From positions 1-29,046 of the forward strand of contig JAWUVP010000064.1 in NCBI GenBank assembly GCA_034112285.1: DNA of 29,046 nucleotides. Reading direction: 5' to 3'. A program made the translations under genes and the position numbers. The notes under the pieces are model-generated. The model was given only the letters and a program-made list of their open reading frames with translations. It searched no databases and was not told the DNA's origin. The first letter of the stretch is position 1. Each line of letters starts with the position of its first letter. This DNA comes from JAWUVP01 sp034112285 (lineage in GTDB: Bacteria; Pseudomonadota; Gammaproteobacteria; JABDGN01). Positions 8,098 to 15,442 of this stretch are shown in pieces.

Positions 8098-8736
8098 CTA
8101 AACCCAATACGCCGTGGTCGTCATCACTTTTGCTTTACAGCGCATAATACTTTTCACCCATTCTGGTAATTTCGCAGCGCCTTGCTGCTCGGCGCTGGCG
8201 GCGTGTGCGGCTTCATCTAGTTTCATCTGCTCGACGATTAAACGGCTTTTTGTATCTTGCTCGGGTAAGCTTTGTAAATGTTCGGCCAAATGCGCTTCGA
8301 CTTGGCGCTCGGTTTCTACCACAAAGCCTAAGCTCCATTTGTCGCCCAGCCAGCCGGCCAGCGCGCCCATGGCGTAGGAGCTGGTGTACCAAAAAGGGTT
8401 CAACCAGCTGGGGCGGCTACCCAGCTCGGTTAAGCGGGTGTTGCACCAATGTAAGTGATCATTTTCTTCGGCTGCGGCTTGGTGCATGGCGTTGCGTACG
8501 GTATCGGTTTTGGCGGTGAAGGCTTGGCCTTGGTAAAGCGCTTGCGCACACACTTCGCCCACTTGGTTTACGCGCATCAGCCCTGCGGCGTGGCGTTGTT
8601 CTTGCTCAGATAATTCAGGCTCGGCAATCTTGGCCGCCGGCTCAGCTCGCCCGGTGGTGATGACTTGGCCACTTAAGGTTTTTAACGCGTTATCAAATTG
8701 TAAGCAACAACGGTCAAAAAAAGTGTAACTGCGCAT
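8098..8736 (-). CDS. coq7: Demethoxyubiquinone hydroxylase Coq7 (di-iron)
   Basis: Coq7 performs the last ring hydroxylation of ubiquinone synthesis and replaces the flavoprotein UbiF of E. coli in many gammaproteobacteria. Seen: the ferritin-like di-iron carboxylate pattern in order, VNQVGEVCAQALYQGQ, AAEENDHLHWC (ExxH), VVETERQVEAHL and LDEAAHA (ExxH), plus a hydrophobic membrane-associating stretch between (YAMGALAGWLGDKW). At 212 residues it fits the bacterial family. A strong Shine-Dalgarno (TAGGAGAGA) stands just before the ATG. It is transcribed alone, convergent with lepB and divergent from the small membrane protein at 8817. Confidence 0.96.
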   Translation of the reverse strand: MRSYTFFDRCCLQFDNALKTLSGQVITTGRAEPAAKIAEPELSEQEQRHAAGLMRVNQVGEVCAQALYQGQAFTAKTDTVRNAMHQAAAEENDHLHWCNTRLTELGSRPSWLNPFWYTSSYAMGALAGWLGDKWSLGFVVETERQVEAHLAEHLQSLPEQDTKSRLIVEQMKLDEAAHAASAEQQGAAKLPEWVKSIMRCKAKVMTTTAYWV

Positions 8737-8753
8737 AGTGTCTCTCCTAAATA

Positions 8754-8762
8754 TGCTACAAT
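8754..8762 (+). promoter_or_regulatory. Extended -10 promoter before the 8817 gene
   Basis: TGCTACAAT is an extended -10 (TGn plus TACAAT) with no convincing -35. Transcription would start near 8769, giving an untranslated leader of about 48 bases that contains the AAGGGAG ribosome-binding site. Confidence 0.4.
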
Positions 8763-8816
8763 CATGCCATTAAATAGCCAGTTTGTAAAAGCTTTACCTA
8801 AGGGAGTTCAAAATTC

Positions 8817-9194
8817 ATGACACAACAAATTCGTCTTCTGACTTATGCCGTAATACTTATCTTCGTTCTACTCTTGGGTTGGCTAGGCGTGCCGAATCAC
8901 CATTATGGCCCACGGGGCTTACTGCTGCCAACGGGCGTTAGCTTTCCGGCTATTTCTGCTGACCAAGTGAGCATTGATGCGAATCAAGCTTTGCTGGCCA
9001 ATCAAACCCAAGTGGGCGTTATTCATGTTGAAACCTATGCTCCAAATGCGAGCAAACAAAAAATTAGCGCCACCGAAAACTACGCCATGCAATTGGCCGC
9101 CGCACATGGCGCCAACCACATTCTCTTGCAAGGCATTTTCCAAAACCCCGACGACAAAACGCTCAACCTATATGGCACTGCTGTTAGACGCTAA
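8817..9194 (+). CDS. Small membrane-anchored protein of unknown function
   Basis: I do not recognise the family. The 125-residue protein has one N-terminal hydrophobic segment (about 6-22) that could be an uncleaved signal anchor. A soluble alpha/beta-looking part follows, with a strand (VGVIHVETYA), a helix (ATENYAMQLAAAHGA) and a strand (NHILLQGIF). That strand-helix-strand layout resembles small periplasmic proteins that bind metals or assemble into rings, but no ligand residues stand out. AAGGGAG upstream supports the start. Its stop overlaps the acyP start by one base (TAATG), so the two are co-translated. It is real by reading-frame quality and operon position; the function is open. Confidence 0.75.
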   Translation: MTQQIRLLTYAVILIFVLLLGWLGVPNHHYGPRGLLLPTGVSFPAISADQVSIDANQALLANQTQVGVIHVETYAPNASKQKISATENYAMQLAAAHGANHILLQGIFQNPDDKTLNLYGTAVRR

Positions 9195-9481
9195 TGTCTG
9201 ACGTTATCTGCAAACACTTTGTGGTCACAGGAAAAGTGCAAGGTGTCTGGTACCGTAAACACACCCAACAAAAAGCGAAAAAATTTGGCTTGGTGGGATG
9301 GGTGCGTAACGGCGATGATGGCAGCGTGGAACTGGTAGCAAGTGGCAAGCCGGATGCGCTGGCCAAATTGGAAAAATGGCTTTGGCGCGGCCCCTTGTTG
9401 GCGAGGGTTAATAGCGTGGAAGCTAACGCGCAAGCGGCGGCTTGTTTTGCGGATTTCTCAATAAAAAATCTTGATAGTTGA
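9194..9481 (+). CDS. acyP: Acylphosphatase
   Basis: It hydrolyses the carboxyl-phosphate bond of acyl phosphates such as acetyl phosphate and carbamoyl phosphate. Seen: the signature GKVQGVWYRKHTQQKA with the phosphate-binding Arg21, and GLVGWVRNGDDGSVE with the catalytic Asn39. At 95 residues it matches this compact ferredoxin-like fold. It starts inside the stop of the preceding gene (TAATG). Its 3' end runs towards rpe on the other strand, with a perfect palindrome between. Confidence 0.95.
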   Translation: MSDVICKHFVVTGKVQGVWYRKHTQQKAKKFGLVGWVRNGDDGSVELVASGKPDALAKLEKWLWRGPLLARVNSVEANAQAAACFADFSIKNLDS

Positions 9482-9505
9482 GCAGGGCAAGCGGTTCAGT
9501 GTGTG

Positions 9506-9550
9506 ATTTTTGTGTAAATTTAAAGTCTGACTTTAAATTTACACAAAAAT
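9506..9550. repeat. Perfect palindrome with 22-bp arms between convergent genes
   Basis: Two 22-base arms (9506-9527 and 9529-9550) are exact reverse complements around a single T. Each arm is AT-rich, built on AAATTTAAAGTC and its complement. It lies between the 3' ends of acyP and rpe and could stop transcription from both sides. However, the outer arms read ATTTTT on the left and AAAAAT on the right, so neither strand gives the usual hairpin followed by a T-run. It may be a two-way terminator of unusual form, a protein site or a small mobile palindrome. Confidence 0.9.
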
Positions 9551-9583
9551 AGACTCAAATATTTAATACATTTAGCTGAATGA

Positions 9584-10267
9584 TTAGCCCATTGCTCGGC
9601 GCAAGGCGGCAATAATGCTGGCATAATCGTCAGTTTTGAAAATTGCAGAGCCCACCACAAACGTATCGGCGCCCGCTTCGGCGGCTTGGGCGATAGTTTG
9701 CAGGTTAATGCCGCCATCAATTTGCAAGCGGATGCTTTGTCCGCTGGCATCAATTAGGCTGCGCACGGTGCGCACTTTATCTAGCACTTCTGGCATAAAG
9801 CTTTGGCCGCCAAAGCCAGCTTGAACCGACATTATTAAGACTAAATCAATGGTGGATAAGTAATCAGCTAAATCACCCAATGGCACATCAGGGTTAAATA
9901 CCACGCCAGGTTTGCAATTATGGCTGCGAATGAGTTTTATCGTGGCGGGGATATCATCCACTGCGTCAACATGAAAGGTGATGTAATCGGCGCCTGCGTC
10001 GGCAAAGGGTTTGATCATGTCGGCGACGGGCGAAATCATTAAATGCACATCAAGCGGGGCGTTAATGCCAAAATTGCTCAAAGCTTCTACCACGTGCGGC
10101 CCCATGGTGAGGTTGGGAACAAAGTGATTGTCCATCACGTCAATATGCACCCAGTTGGCACCAGCAGTTAATACATTTTGCACTTCTTCACCTAAACGGG
10201 CAAAGTCGGCAGCGAGAATGGAGGGAGCGATTATGTGTTTCATGGGGGTATGGTAGCATATCCCCAT
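9584..10267 (-). CDS. rpe: Ribulose-phosphate 3-epimerase
   Basis: It interconverts ribulose-5-phosphate and xylulose-5-phosphate in the pentose phosphate pathway. Seen: IAPSILAADFARLGEE, the metal and catalytic segment HIDVMDNHFVPNLTMGP, DVHLMI, TFHVDA, VLIMSVQAGFGGQSF and the C-terminal IDGGIN...FVVGSAIF phosphate site of a TIM barrel. Two starts are possible. The ATG at 10267 has TTGAGGTG just before it and adds eight residues (MGICYHTP). The ATG at 10243 would give the more usual MKHIIAPS opening but has no ribosome-binding site. I kept 10267 on that ground. It follows djlA after 21 bases and is probably co-transcribed with it. Confidence 0.96.
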   Translation of the reverse strand: MGICYHTPMKHIIAPSILAADFARLGEEVQNVLTAGANWVHIDVMDNHFVPNLTMGPHVVEALSNFGINAPLDVHLMISPVADMIKPFADAGADYITFHVDAVDDIPATIKLIRSHNCKPGVVFNPDVPLGDLADYLSTIDLVLIMSVQAGFGGQSFMPEVLDKVRTVRSLIDASGQSIRLQIDGGINLQTIAQAAEAGADTFVVGSAIFKTDDYASIIAALRRAMG

Positions 10268-10288
10268 CGCACCTCAAGATCATAAGTG

Positions 10289-11107
10289 TTATTTTCTTGC
10301 GGCTTTAATTTGCTCATAAGCGGCTTTGATTTTCTGGGTTTTTTCGGTGGCTAGCTCAATCATTTCTTTTGGCAGCCCTTTAGACATCAATTTGTCGGGA
10401 TGGTTTTCATTCATTTTACGGCGGTAAGCGAGTTTTACTTCGGCATCACTGGCAGAGCTTTTGGTACCCAGCAGGGTGTAAGCATCAGCTATGTTGCTGC
10501 GCGGCTGTTGATAGGCTTGGCGGTGCTGATGTTGGTGCTGGTATTGTGAGTGTGAAGAGGACGATTGCTGCTGCCAGCGGCCATAAAACATATTTTCAAT
10601 TTGTGCAAAATCAATGGCCCCAAGGCCCAGGCGCTGGCTGATGTGTTGCAATAAATTTTTAATGCGAGTGGTGGGGGTGCCATCAACATAAGCCGTTTGA
10701 ACTTGTAGCTCAAGAAACATTTTCAATAAATGGTGATGTTGGCAAACTTGGTGTAATTGATCTAACACCGTATCAAGATGAAAGTGCTCATCTTTGCCCA
10801 GGTTAAATTGGCGCATGGCTTCTAGCTTGCGCTCACCTTGCAAGCCCATGCGCTGCATGACAGAGCGGGCTAGCTGAATTTCACGCTCTGAAATACGGCC
10901 ATCGGCTTTAGCCACATGACCCATGGCCGAAAACGTGGCATTAAAGAAGTGTTGCTGGGTTTGCGGGTTGCCGCCGGCTAAGTTTAGCCAGTTAATACTT
11001 CGGCTTTTATCGAACATGTGGCCAATCATCACGCCAAAAATGGCGCCAGGAACTCTAAAGAGCAAAAAGCCAAAAATACCGCCGAGAAGTTTACCTATCC
11101 AATTCAT
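10289..11107 (-). CDS. djlA: Membrane-anchored DnaJ-like co-chaperone DjlA
   Basis: DjlA is an inner-membrane J-protein that stimulates DnaK and is linked to envelope-stress signalling; in Legionella it matters for intracellular growth. Seen: one N-terminal membrane segment (about 8-28, with glycine-rich FGFLLFRVPGAIFGVMIGHMFD), a TerB-like helical domain (about 50-165, AKADGRISEREIQLA), a Gln/His/Ser-rich linker (about 176-204), and a C-terminal J domain (about 207-270) with the essential HPD motif in NENHPDKL. At 272 residues it is full length. It diverges from waaA and is followed by rpe. Confidence 0.95.
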   Translation of the reverse strand: MNWIGKLLGGIFGFLLFRVPGAIFGVMIGHMFDKSRSINWLNLAGGNPQTQQHFFNATFSAMGHVAKADGRISEREIQLARSVMQRMGLQGERKLEAMRQFNLGKDEHFHLDTVLDQLHQVCQHHHLLKMFLELQVQTAYVDGTPTTRIKNLLQHISQRLGLGAIDFAQIENMFYGRWQQQSSSSHSQYQHQHQHRQAYQQPRSNIADAYTLLGTKSSASDAEVKLAYRRKMNENHPDKLMSKGLPKEMIELATEKTQKIKAAYEQIKAARK

Positions 11108-11130
11108 TATTGTTGCTCATCATTTGTTAC

Positions 11131-11159
11131 AGTATATAAGAGTTGAACAATCCCCGCAA
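11131..11159 (-). promoter_or_regulatory. Promoter of djlA-rpe
   Basis: On the minus strand, TTGCGG (11159-11154) is followed after 17 bases by TATACT (11136-11131). It overlaps the waaA promoter on the other strand, so RNA polymerase at one could hinder the other. Confidence 0.5.
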
Positions 11160-11171
11160 TCTTGTGATAAT
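11143..11171 (+). promoter_or_regulatory. Promoter of waaA
   Basis: TTGAAC (11143-11148), a 17-base spacer, then GATAAT (11166-11171) preceded by TG one base upstream, an extended -10. The expected start is near 11178, about 23 bases before the waaA ATG. Confidence 0.6.
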
Positions 11172-11200
11172 TCATCTCATCATAACAAGGCGGGTGTGGC

Positions 11201-12484
11201 ATGCGAATTTTTTATAGTTGTTTGTTTTATTTACTGATTCCGTTTGTGTTTATTCGCCTATGGTGGCGCTCACGTAAAGCCAAAGATTACGGGAAGCGCT
11301 GGCACGAGCGCTTTGCTTTGCAAGACATTCCCAAAGAATGGCAGCATGGCCTGTGGGTGCATGCCGTGTCGGTGGGTGAAGTGATGGCCGCTGTGCCATT
11401 GGTGAAGGCTGTGCATCAGCAGTATCCTGATTTACCGGTGTTAGTTACCACCATGACGCCTACCGGCTCGGCGCGGGTGAAGGCTAATTTTGATGATAGT
11501 GTTTATCATTGTTACATTCCCTACGATTTGCCCAGCGTGGTGCGTCGGTTTTTGCAGCGTGCCAAGCCGCGTGCGTTAATGTTGCTGGAAACAGAGCTGT
11601 GGCCTAACATTTTACATCAATGCAAGCAGAACAATATTCCGGTTATGCTGGCCAATGCGCGTTTGTCGCAAAAATCTTTTCTAGGCTATCACCGTTTTGC
11701 AGGTGTTGCGAAACAAATGCTCGACAACATTGCCGTTTTAGCTGCACATGCCAAGCCCGATGCGGCTAGATTTATTGAGTTAGGCATGGACCCTGCCAAA
11801 GTAACGGTGACCGGCAGCATTAAGTTCGAGCTGAAAGTGTCGGCCAGCATTTTAGAAAAAGCCGAAGTACTGCGAAAAATGTTAGGTTCACAACGTCCCA
11901 TTTGGATTGCCGCCAGCACGCATGTTGGTGAAGAAGAACAACTCTTGGCCGCGCAGCAACAAGTGTTGGCCCAAATTCCCGAGGCATTATTAATTCTCAC
12001 CCCGCGTCACCCAGAGCGTTTTGATGACGTGTATCAGCTGGCCGTGAAACAAGGTTTCAAGGTGCAACGCCGCAGCGCGCATGAAGCCTGTGCGCCAGAT
12101 ACGCAAGTGTTTATTGGCGATACCATGGGTGAGCTAATGTTGTTTTTCGCCGCTATTGACGTTGCCTTTTTAGGCGGCAGTTTGGTGGAGCATGGCGGTC
12201 ACAATTTACTGGAGCCCGCGTCGTTAGGTGTGGCAACGATTATTGGACCATCAACGTTTAACTTTAGTGAAATCACCAAAATGTTGGTGGATGCAGGCGC
12301 CACCTTATCGGTGCCAGATAGTGATGCGCTGGCGACTAGCGTGGTGAAGTTATTGCAAAGCAGTAACGAACGGTTCGACATGGGTGAGCGCGGTCGCACA
12401 GTGATTGATCAAAATAAAGGCGCTTTGGGTGCGCACTTGGCGTTGTTAGAAGATTTTGATTTGGATGTTGAATTAGCGCAGTGA
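11201..12484 (+). CDS. waaA: 3-deoxy-D-manno-octulosonic acid (Kdo) transferase
   Basis: WaaA (KdtA) moves Kdo from CMP-Kdo onto the lipid A precursor at the inner membrane; it is the first inner-core step. Seen: an N-terminal membrane anchor (about 5-22), HAVSVGEVMAAVPL with the catalytic base Glu60, LETELWPNILHQC, VTGSIKFE, LTPRHPERF, and the C-terminal donor-site segment GGSLVEHGGHNLLEPA. At 427 residues it fits the family. The gene is monocistronic here: the next coding start is 341 bases downstream, beyond a repeat. Whether it adds one Kdo or two cannot be read from the sequence. Confidence 0.97.
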   Translation: MRIFYSCLFYLLIPFVFIRLWWRSRKAKDYGKRWHERFALQDIPKEWQHGLWVHAVSVGEVMAAVPLVKAVHQQYPDLPVLVTTMTPTGSARVKANFDDSVYHCYIPYDLPSVVRRFLQRAKPRALMLLETELWPNILHQCKQNNIPVMLANARLSQKSFLGYHRFAGVAKQMLDNIAVLAAHAKPDAARFIELGMDPAKVTVTGSIKFELKVSASILEKAEVLRKMLGSQRPIWIAASTHVGEEEQLLAAQQQVLAQIPEALLILTPRHPERFDDVYQLAVKQGFKVQRRSAHEACAPDTQVFIGDTMGELMLFFAAIDVAFLGGSLVEHGGHNLLEPASLGVATIIGPSTFNFSEITKMLVDAGATLSVPDSDALATSVVKLLQSSNERFDMGERGRTVIDQNKGALGAHLALLEDFDLDVELAQ

Positions 12485-12560
12485 TGGTGGGTGCTAGGAA
12501 TGGGTATAGTTTGTAAGAGAATGTCTATCGCTACTAAATTTGCTCGTTTGAAAAAAAGTA

Positions 12561-12737
12561 CGTCGTTGCGAGGAGCGTAGCGACGCGGCAATCTTCTGGA
12601 CAACGCTGAATTTAAGAGATTGACCTGTGCCCTCGGGTGCGCGTCGCTACGCTCCTCGAAACTACAACACGGGAGGGAAAGTCATGATTTAAAACTTTTC
12701 TAGCTGTATTTTGTACTTTTTTTAAAGCGCGTACGCC
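12561..12737. repeat. Long intergenic repeat, copy 2 (complete)
   Basis: This is the fuller copy of the element at 1-153. It contains an exact 18-bp inverted repeat, CGAGGAGCGTAGCGACGC at 12569-12586 and its complement at 12641-12658, enclosing 54 bases. A conserved AT-rich tail follows to GCGTACGCC at 12737. The arm belongs to the class of GC-rich GAGGAGCGTAGCGACG palindromes scattered through many bacterial genomes. The arm-tail structure could be a non-autonomous transposable repeat or a structured terminator. It fills most of the 341-base gap between waaA and the orphan gene at 12826. Confidence 0.85.
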
Positions 12738-12766
12738 ACGCCGGTCATTTTGTAATGGTATCCGTT

Positions 12767-12783
12767 CTTAATACCCACTTAAT
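12767..12783 (+). promoter_or_regulatory. Candidate PmrA-type response-regulator site
   Basis: CTTAATACCCACTTAAT holds two identical CTTAAT hexamers in direct orientation, 11 bases apart. That fits the YTTAAK-N5-YTTAAK form of PmrA sites, which in Legionella and Coxiella control type IV secretion genes and effectors. It lies 43 bases before the start of an orphan gene. Binding is inferred; no pmrA gene is in the window. Confidence 0.45.
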
Positions 12784-12789
12784 TATCCT

Positions 12790-12817
12790 TTGCTAAAGTA
12801 GCATGAAAAAATATAAG
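12790..12817 (+). promoter_or_regulatory. Possible promoter of the 12826 gene
   Basis: TTGCTA (12790-12795), 16 bases, TATAAG (12812-12817). Transcription would begin at about 12824, practically at the first ATG, so the message may be leaderless or translation may begin at a later ATG (12886). Confidence 0.35.
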
Positions 12818-12825
12818 GCGTAAGA

Positions 12826-14442
12826 ATGGGTGGGAGTTTGCTGCGTCGTGAGGATGTGTTTTTAACGCGATTCCGATGTTTAATTAAGATGCATTTTTCT
12901 GTTCTAAATCCAAACACAGAGAGATACGTCCCCGAAGGCTTTAATCTAAAGCCCAGCGATAATGTTATTTTTATTTTACAGCATTTTTTTGCCGGAAATC
13001 ATGGGGCGTTGTTCGGTTTAGAAGCAAGGGCAAAGCTTTTTAAGCTAGAGGAATATTTTATACGTAGAGTCGAAAAATTTTATAAGCAATTTTATGCGTT
13101 AATTGATTTTGATGCTATAACTTTTCTAACAAAGCGTGATGGTAACGCAAAAAGTTTTTATTCCTGGAAAAAAATGTTTTATCCTATAAGACATTTGGTG
13201 GAGCATGGCATGCTCAAAGAAGGCTGTGATCATCAAACGCTAGGGTTAAATCGTTATCACTTGGACCTTTGTGATGAAAAAATTAATACCGGATGCTCAC
13301 CCGTTGAAGTGAGCGGTGTGTATGGGCCGGAATATAATAGTAACACCATCAGTATTGCTCTTTGCTGTCTTGCTTATATGCAGGCGCCATTTTTTAGGCG
13401 CTTAACTTACTTGTTTGATGTGGATGAAGCGATATTATTGCATAATGCTTATCAAGCCGACAAACGTGGGGTGTATCAAAAAATATTCTCTAAAAATTTT
13501 CTGGGCAGATATGAAGATTTTTATGATGTATCTTTAACATACTACGTGATTCAGTTGTTAATATTGCTTGAAGATATGTCCAATGCTGCTTTAGCTGCGG
13601 ATAAGGCGGTATGGCAGACAGGCATTGTAACGCTTAAAGGTTATATAGACGATGAGCTAAAGATTGATTTACCCGAAAAACGCTACCGGTTTTTAATTGC
13701 ACCACTGATGTATGCTTCGACTAATCTTGACGACAGTGAAGCGACTAAGGAATTTATTGGCGGCCATCCTGTTTGGTTGTCGTCTGTAGCGAATGCGGCA
13801 TATTACAATGAGCGAGAACAAATGTTAGCGGCTGGGACTGAGTCGGAACTTCGTGAATGCGTTCTGGGTAAAGTATTAAAAAGGTTGGATGCTCCTGAAG
13901 CTATAAAGAAGATACGAGGGGCTAGATTTTTATATGCTAGTTATCTGCAAGCTAGAATACATTTTTTAGAGCATAAGGAGAAGGTGGTTGAGGTTTTTCT
14001 CAAAAAATCTCTGAATAAAGCGGTATCGAGCTATGAAGAAACGCTCTATATTATGGTGCTCACTGCTGCCAGAGTGGGCCATGACATGCTACTCCATGCG
14101 ATCTATACTCGTTTAGGTTTGGCTGAACAACTCCGCTGTAATTGTTGGCTGTATGAAATGCTGGGTTACATTGAAGCAAGCAATCGTGATAAGCTTTTGG
14201 ATTGTATAGCAAGCAGCAGGGCCTTGTTTCACCTTGCGGATCTTAGTCCTGTTTATTTAATCTGTCATCATTTGGGCCGATACTGGGACGATGTTGAAAT
14301 GTTAAATATTAATATTATGCCAATATTAAAGCAGGCAATTGCCTATCGCATTGGCACTAATGCGTTAGAACACGAAGTGATGGCAGGTGCTGATTCAAAT
14401 GAGCGGGATGATTTTGCAACTCGCTACTCAGAACTGGCTTGA
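12826..14442 (+). CDS. Orphan 538-residue protein, possible secreted effector
   Basis: I do not recognise this family. There is no signal peptide or clear membrane segment. The protein seems mostly helical, with many aromatic and leucine-rich helices, for example DVSLTYYVIQLLILLEDMSNAALAADKAVW (about 224-254), in the manner of helical-repeat proteins. The C-terminus is polar and acidic (ADSNERDD near the end), a feature often seen in Dot/Icm substrates but not proof. Its base composition looks more AT-rich than waaA or fumC. A PmrA-like site lies upstream, and repeats lie on both sides (12561-12737 and 14469-14483). The start is uncertain: the ATG at 12826 is given, but the in-frame ATG at 12886 (MHFSVLNPN) is equally possible given the promoter position. 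Effector status is inference. Confidence 0.7.
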   Translation: MGGSLLRREDVFLTRFRCLIKMHFSVLNPNTERYVPEGFNLKPSDNVIFILQHFFAGNHGALFGLEARAKLFKLEEYFIRRVEKFYKQFYALIDFDAITFLTKRDGNAKSFYSWKKMFYPIRHLVEHGMLKEGCDHQTLGLNRYHLDLCDEKINTGCSPVEVSGVYGPEYNSNTISIALCCLAYMQAPFFRRLTYLFDVDEAILLHNAYQADKRGVYQKIFSKNFLGRYEDFYDVSLTYYVIQLLILLEDMSNAALAADKAVWQTGIVTLKGYIDDELKIDLPEKRYRFLIAPLMYASTNLDDSEATKEFIGGHPVWLSSVANAAYYNEREQMLAAGTESELRECVLGKVLKRLDAPEAIKKIRGARFLYASYLQARIHFLEHKEKVVEVFLKKSLNKAVSSYEETLYIMVLTAARVGHDMLLHAIYTRLGLAEQLRCNCWLYEMLGYIEASNRDKLLDCIASSRALFHLADLSPVYLICHHLGRYWDDVEMLNINIMPILKQAIAYRIGTNALEHEVMAGADSNERDDFATRYSELA

Positions 14443-14468
14443 TTTCGTTACCATAAACACCTGAATTT

Positions 14469-14483
14469 CATTCGCTACGAGTA
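14469..14483 (-). repeat. Short dispersed repeat, copy 1
   Basis: CATTCGCTACGAGTA on the plus strand is identical to 18969-18983 and close to the complement of 18011-18027. It sits in the 58-base gap between the 3' ends of the orphan gene and pldA. Nearby TGAATTTCA and TGAAAATTTCA could form an imperfect hairpin around it. Confidence 0.6.
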
Positions 14484-14500
14484 GAGTGAAAATTTCAATC

Positions 14501-15442
14501 TTAAATCCAATCATTAAACGCAATACCAATCGCAAACGCGTTGGTATAATGATCGTACTCAATCAAGCTTTGTCCATAACCACTCCAGGCATAAACCAAT
14601 CCGCGAAAGTGGCCATGCAAAGGAAAGGTGAAGGTGAGTTGTTCGGCGCCGTGTTTAAAATGGCTTTGCACATTATTACGCGTCATAAAGCTAAGCGTGG
14701 TTTTACCAAATTTGTAAGAGAGTAATAGGCGGCTGTTGCCTAAGTAATCTTGAATATCAGGATTGTGCACGTCACTGCTTTCCTTTTTGAGGATTAACAC
14801 CCAGGGTTTAAAGTCAACCAGCCAGTTGCTGCCCGAATAAGCGGCTTCGCCATAAATACGGTTCCAGCTGCGCTCAAAGGTGCCGCCTCGGCCATTTGAT
14901 TGATGCACAAAGGCGGTTTGTAGCATTAAATTGCTGTTAACAACGCGCCTGAAAAACAACTCAGGTTCGTAATTGGTTTCACGAAAATATTGTGATTGGG
15001 CGTACACTTGCCAAAAAGAATCTTGCGTGTAGCCAATGTTAAGCGAATTTTTTTCTGAAAATAAATGCAATATCACCGGGACTTGCACGCTAAGCTGGGC
15101 TTTAAATTCGGCATTCATTACGCTTTGATTATCAGGTGTTTGGCCATTATAAATAGCATGATCGGGTGAATCTGTGTAGTAGAAAGGTAGTACGTAACTG
15201 GGTTGATATAATAATAGGCTGTAAGGATTGCTGGCGGCTTGGGCTTCTATTTGCAAGCGATGGGCTAGAGCGGTGCGTTCCGTGGGCGTTAAGGTTTTTA
15301 ACAGCGAGGCTAATTTTGCATCGTAATCGTGGGCTTGTTGAGTGACTAAACTTACTGCGGTATCAACATCATTTAGCTTGGCAGCAAAAGCTGCCGAGCT
15401 AAATAATAATGATATAAGCAGATACGTCGGGATGCGTCGCAT
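14501..15442 (-). CDS. pldA: Outer-membrane phospholipase A
   Basis: OMPLA is a dimeric outer-membrane barrel that hydrolyses phospholipids misplaced in the outer leaflet; it needs calcium. Seen: a signal peptide (1-20, ending AAFA), then a barrel with the active-site segment HQSNGRGG and RSWNRIYGEA. His180, Ser182 and Asn194 have exactly the spacing of the E. coli triad His142, Ser144 and Asn156. At 313 residues it is slightly longer than E. coli OMPLA (289), the excess being in the N-terminal helical stretch (about 25-75). Its ATG overlaps the fumC stop by one base (TAATG), so it is translated from the fumC message, an unusual pairing. In host-associated bacteria OMPLA can also act in virulence; nothing here tests that. 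Confidence 0.95.
   Translation of the reverse strand: MRRIPTYLLISLLFSSAAFAAKLNDVDTAVSLVTQQAHDYDAKLASLLKTLTPTERTALAHRLQIEAQAASNPYSLLLYQPSYVLPFYYTDSPDHAIYNGQTPDNQSVMNAEFKAQLSVQVPVILHLFSEKNSLNIGYTQDSFWQVYAQSQYFRETNYEPELFFRRVVNSNLMLQTAFVHQSNGRGGTFERSWNRIYGEAAYSGSNWLVDFKPWVLILKKESSDVHNPDIQDYLGNSRLLLSYKFGKTTLSFMTRNNVQSHFKHGAEQLTFTFPLHGHFRGLVYAWSGYGQSLIEYDHYTNAFAIGIAFNDWI

Noticed and set aside
8114..8519. Long open frames opposite coq7
   Set aside because: They are antisense shadows of coq7; their translations are rich in Cys, Arg and Ser and lack start signals.
9584..10243. Shorter rpe starting at MKHIIAPS
   Set aside because: Closer to the usual family start, but it has no ribosome-binding site, whereas the ATG at 10267 has TTGAGGTG just before it; kept as an alternative only.
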